DNA of 26,588 nt, from positions 1 through 26,588 of the forward strand of contig CAUZSN010000030.1 in the NCBI GenBank assembly GCA_963582345.1. Reading direction: 5' to 3'. Source of the DNA: CAUZSN01 sp963582345. Lineage in GTDB: Bacteria > Planctomycetota > Planctomycetia > Planctomycetales > Planctomycetaceae. A model generated the notes under the pieces. It had not been told where the DNA came from. It did not search any database and worked only from the letters and a program-made list of their open reading frames with translations. Numbering within the stretch: the stretch's first letter is position 1; each line of letters opens with the position of its first letter. The position numbers and the translations under genes were made by a program. Below are positions 23,894-26,588 of this stretch, one piece after another.

Positions 23894-23902
23894 GAGAAAG
23901 GA
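23894..23902 (+). promoter_or_regulatory. Ribosome binding site of the GH57 gene
   Basis: GAGAAAGGA lies 8 nt before ATG 23911 and decides against the TTG at 23890, which sits upstream of this site. Confidence 0.6.
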
Positions 23903-23910
23903 TTCTTCCG

Positions 23911-26127
23911 ATGAGCTATCGCGTTCGGCTTGTATTGGCCATCCATATTCACCAGCCCGTCGATAATTTCCAAGACGTTTTCGAACACGTATACAAGGAC
24001 AGTTACGAGCCTTTTCTTGGAATTCTGAAGGACTTTCCAGAGATATCTATTTCGCTGCATATTTCGGGCAGCTTACTCGAATGGATCGTCCAGGCGCATC
24101 CCGAGTACATTGATCAAGTGCGGGAATTGGTCAAACGTAATCAGGTCGAGATCATTGGTGGAGCTTTCTACGAGCCGATTTTGTCCTGCGTGCCTCGACG
24201 CGATCGCATCGGTCAAATCACGGCATTTTCAGGATATTTAGAAGAGGTATTCGGCTGTCAGGTCCGTGGCATGTGGATTCCCGAGCGTGTTTGGGAGCAA
24301 TCGTTTGCCAGCGACATCGCTCAGTCTGGCATCGAATACACTCTTCTCGATGATTTCCACTTCCACAGTGCTGGATTGCGCGATGACGATCTAGTCGGCT
24401 ATTACCTGACCGAAGACGACGGACATTTGTTAAAGGTTTTTCCCGGCAGCGAGCAGTTGCGATACAATATTCCCTATGGCGAACCGAGCAAGACGATCGA
24501 TTACTTGCTGCAAATCGCCGAGAAGCGGCCGAATGCGGTCGTGGCGTTCGGCGACGATGGTGAGAAGTTCGGATCTTGGCCGGGCACCAGCAAGCACGTC
24601 TATGCCGACGGTTGGTTGCGGCGATTTCTCGAAACATTGTGTAAAAATAGCGATTGGCTGAAAGTCGCAACAATGGCAGAAGTCGTCGATCAGGTCCCAC
24701 CCATCGGCAAGTGCTACCTTCCTGATGCCAGTTACCGCGAGATGGCAGAGTGGGCATTGCCGACACAGCGGCTGATTGAATATGGCGCATTGACAAAAAG
24801 AGGTCACGAGACTGCCGATTGGGGAGAACTTCAACCATTTATGCGAGGCGGTTTTTGGCGCAACTTTCGGATGAAGTACCCCGAAAGCAACGAAATGTAC
24901 TCGCGCATGATTCAGGTCAGCGGCCGCTTGGACCGGTTGGCGCACGGCATGGCTACCAGTGAAAATGATGATCGTCTAAACAAAGCTCGAACCGAGTTAT
25001 ACCGCGCGCAGTGCAATTGTTCATACTGGCATGGTGTGTTCGGTGGTCTGTACTTGCCGCATCTGAGAAATGGCGTTTACAGTCATTTGATTGCTGCCGA
25101 CTCGATTCTAGATTCAGTTGCCGGTCGCAGCGGTCGTTGGGTACAAATCGACGCCGACGATTATGACTTAGACGCCCGTAAGGAAATCCGGATGATGGGC
25201 AATCGCCTTGTTGCTTTTCTAGCTCCCAGCCGCGGCGGTCATTTATATGAGTTGGACATTCGCAGCATCCGTCACAATCTTGTGGCTACACTAGACCGTC
25301 GACCGGAGGCCTACCACGAGCAGGTCCGTCGTGGCGGTAGGCACGGCCACGGTGATCAGGACGGCGCAGCAGCCAGCATTCACGAGTTGGTTCAATTCAA
25401 AGAACCAGATCTCGATAAAAAACTGCTGTATGACAGTTGGCCGCGAAAGTGTCTGGTCGACCATTTTCTGCAGCCAGACTTAAGTTTCGAGGATTTCCAG
25501 GCGGGCGACGGCGAGATTGGTGACTTCGCCAGCGGTGTTTTTGAAAGTGTGTTGCGCCGTTCGGACGACCGGGTCGAAGCGAGAATGTCTCGTGAAGGAC
25601 GGTTGGGTTCCCGTGACGTCACGCTAAGCAAAACTGTAGTGCTGGACGCTGCAAACGGGTCGTCTTTGTCTATCAATTACGAGCTGCAGAATCTGCCGCC
25701 CGGTGTGCCGATCCATTTTGGAGTCGAATTCAATTTTTCCGGACTGGCGGCCGGCGCTTCCGACCGTTACTTCTATGATGTCAGCGGCAGACAGCTTGGA
25801 CAACTAGAAAGCATTCAGTCACTAACGGACGCCGAGCGAATCGGATTAATGGATGAGTGGTTGGGATTGGACGTGTCTCTCGAACTCTCGCACCCGGCCA
25901 GTATCTGGACGTTTCCTATTCAGACAATCAGCCAATCCGAGGACGGTTTTGAACTGGTCCACCAAAGCTGCGCTGTTGTGCCGCATTGGCAGTTCACGTC
26001 ACCGCGTGACGGTCGCTGGAATGCGCAGTTGACGCTGTCTATAGACACATCAGCCGCCCAAGCTCGACAACTCCGTGATGTCAACACGACATCTGTTCAA
26101 GGACCATCGCTTGTATCGTCGCCGTAA
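23911..26127 (+). CDS. GH57 glucan enzyme (4-alpha-glucanotransferase/alpha-amylase type)
   Basis: A 738-residue cytosolic glycoside hydrolase family 57 enzyme acting on alpha-1,4-glucans (maltodextrin or glycogen). The GH57 motifs appear in order: AIHIHQPVDNF (motif 1, 10-20), GGAFYEPI (motif 2, 83-90), GMWIPERVWE with the nucleophile E125 (motif 3), and FGDDGEKFGSWP with the acid/base Asp at about 216 (motif 4). These numbers are close to E123 and D214 of the Thermococcus litoralis 4-alpha-glucanotransferase. A central helical part (PFMRGGFWRNFRMKYPESNEMYSRM; CNCSYWHGVFGGLYLPHLRN) and a C-terminal beta-domain (DUF1925/1926 type) follow, with a His/Gly-rich loop near 478-490. The usual size is 650-750. 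The upstream galT remnant fits a carbohydrate cluster. Transferase versus hydrolase activity cannot be decided by reading. Confidence 0.92.
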   Translation: MSYRVRLVLAIHIHQPVDNFQDVFEHVYKDSYEPFLGILKDFPEISISLHISGSLLEWIVQAHPEYIDQVRELVKRNQVEIIGGAFYEPILSCVPRRDRIGQITAFSGYLEEVFGCQVRGMWIPERVWEQSFASDIAQSGIEYTLLDDFHFHSAGLRDDDLVGYYLTEDDGHLLKVFPGSEQLRYNIPYGEPSKTIDYLLQIAEKRPNAVVAFGDDGEKFGSWPGTSKHVYADGWLRRFLETLCKNSDWLKVATMAEVVDQVPPIGKCYLPDASYREMAEWALPTQRLIEYGALTKRGHETADWGELQPFMRGGFWRNFRMKYPESNEMYSRMIQVSGRLDRLAHGMATSENDDRLNKARTELYRAQCNCSYWHGVFGGLYLPHLRNGVYSHLIAADSILDSVAGRSGRWVQIDADDYDLDARKEIRMMGNRLVAFLAPSRGGHLYELDIRSIRHNLVATLDRRPEAYHEQVRRGGRHGHGDQDGAAASIHELVQFKEPDLDKKLLYDSWPRKCLVDHFLQPDLSFEDFQAGDGEIGDFASGVFESVLRRSDDRVEARMSREGRLGSRDVTLSKTVVLDAANGSSLSINYELQNLPPGVPIHFGVEFNFSGLAAGASDRYFYDVSGRQLGQLESIQSLTDAERIGLMDEWLGLDVSLELSHPASIWTFPIQTISQSEDGFELVHQSCAVVPHWQFTSPRDGRWNAQLTLSIDTSAAQARQLRDVNTTSVQGPSLVSSP

Positions 26128-26269
26128 CGTTGTGCATCCCACTAGCCAAAGACAGCCATTCAGTCGCGCACGCTGACTCTGGCAGCCAATCGATTGGTAT
26201 GCCGACCGACGAGCGCCGATTATATAAGTGTATGTAGTAGACGACACAGACGAATAGAGTTGAAATGCA

Positions 26270-26588
26270 ATGGAAGAATTTCTGGAACACTTCATAAATG
26301 GACTGCCATGGGACAGTATGACGTACGTGGCATGGTTCGCGTTGTTCGGCCTCATTGTGACCAGCTTGGCCGTTCTCGGCAAAGGTGCCGATTGGCTGGT
26401 CAAAGAAGCAGTCGTACTTTCCGAGCTTTCAGGACTCTCAAAGGTTGTCATCGGTGCCACGATCGTTAGCCTCGGCACTACAACGCCCGAAGCGGTAGTT
26501 TCGGTGCTGGCAGCGCTGCGCGGCAGTTCCGACCTGGCATTGGGAAATGCGGTTGGTTCGATCATTTGCGATACAGGATTGGTCTTGG
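26270..26588 (+). CDS. Na+/Ca2+ exchanger (CaCA) family protein, 5' part only
   Basis: The first 106 residues of a membrane antiporter, cut by the window edge. After the short N-terminus MEEFLEHFINGLPW comes a first transmembrane helix (WFALFGLIVTSLAVLGKGADWLV), then VVIGATIVSLGTTTPEAVVSVLAALRGSSDLALGNAVGSIICDTGLVLG. This is the alpha-1 repeat of CaCA exchangers (G.T.va.GTs.PE....i.a...g..dlalGN..GS), which binds the exchanged cations. Members swap Ca2+, Na+, K+ or H+ across the inner membrane; the specificity is unknown. ATG 26270 is the first good start. The gene continues beyond 26588. Confidence 0.88.
   Translation, partial: MEEFLEHFINGLPWDSMTYVAWFALFGLIVTSLAVLGKGADWLVKEAVVLSELSGLSKVVIGATIVSLGTTTPEAVVSVLAALRGSSDLALGNAVGSIICDTGLVL

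Noticed and set aside
26050..26565. Minus-strand open frame overlapping the GH57 end and the exchanger start
   Set aside because: It runs antisense to a clear CaCA alpha-1 repeat and to the GH57 C-terminus and has no family likeness.

Overview
The window looks like chromosomal DNA of a Gram-negative bacterium, most probably a planctomycete (Pirellulales-like). This is inferred from several things seen together: a Kdo/LPS gene pair (kdsD and a very large LptC/OstA-like protein), secreted EF-hand and FG-GAP/TPR proteins, a GH57 glucan enzyme, a GTP-type PEP carboxykinase, moderate GC, weak or absent Shine-Dalgarno sites for many genes, and GTG/TTG starts that seem to be used. No rRNA, tRNA, CRISPR array, insertion sequence or prophage gene was recognised. 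Species-level placement is not possible from reading alone.

Layout. 98-469 (-) is an undecaprenol/diacylglycerol kinase, divergent from a UbiD-family decarboxylase (591-2432) that is followed by an unrecognised 285-residue protein. 3393-6245 (-) holds an exported M28/glutaminyl-cyclase-like protein downstream of pckG. 6496-10544 (+) is kdsD plus a 993-residue LptC/OstA-like protein, behind a good sigma70-type promoter. 10552-11310 (-) is an alpha/beta hydrolase lacking its nucleophile Ser. 11514-12032 is a hypoxanthine phosphoribosyltransferase. 12338-13008 is an iron-storage pair, bfr and bfd, convergent and overlapping by 46 bp, with a Fur-box-like palindrome behind bfd. 13443-16629 contains two exported proteins, one of them an EF-hand protein with six 45-bp tandem repeats. 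16676-17224 (-) is a TPR lipoprotein. 17397-20209 is a translationally coupled FG-GAP propeller/TPR pair, both predicted to be membrane anchored. 20319-23095 (-) is a coupled histidine kinase and NtrC-like regulator whose GAFTGA loop reads GAIPGD. 23268-23765 is the 3' half of a galT gene that is cut off at its 5' side and interrupted by an in-frame TAG. 23911-26127 is a GH57 glucanotransferase/amylase-like enzyme. 26270 to the end is the start of a Na+/Ca2+ exchanger family protein.

How they fit together. Most genes are ordinary central or envelope functions: gluconeogenesis (pckG), Kdo-LPS assembly, lipid carrier recycling, purine salvage, iron storage and release, and glycogen/maltodextrin metabolism with a decayed galT beside it. 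I did not find an obvious new multi-gene defence or mobile system. The points most worth a second look are the galT remnant, the altered sigma54-contact loop in the NtrC-like protein, the missing nucleophile in the hydrolase, the Ser at a ferroxidase ligand position in Bfr, the overlapping bfr/bfd ends with a Fur-like palindrome, the coupled FG-GAP/TPR pair, and the 45-bp repeat expansion.
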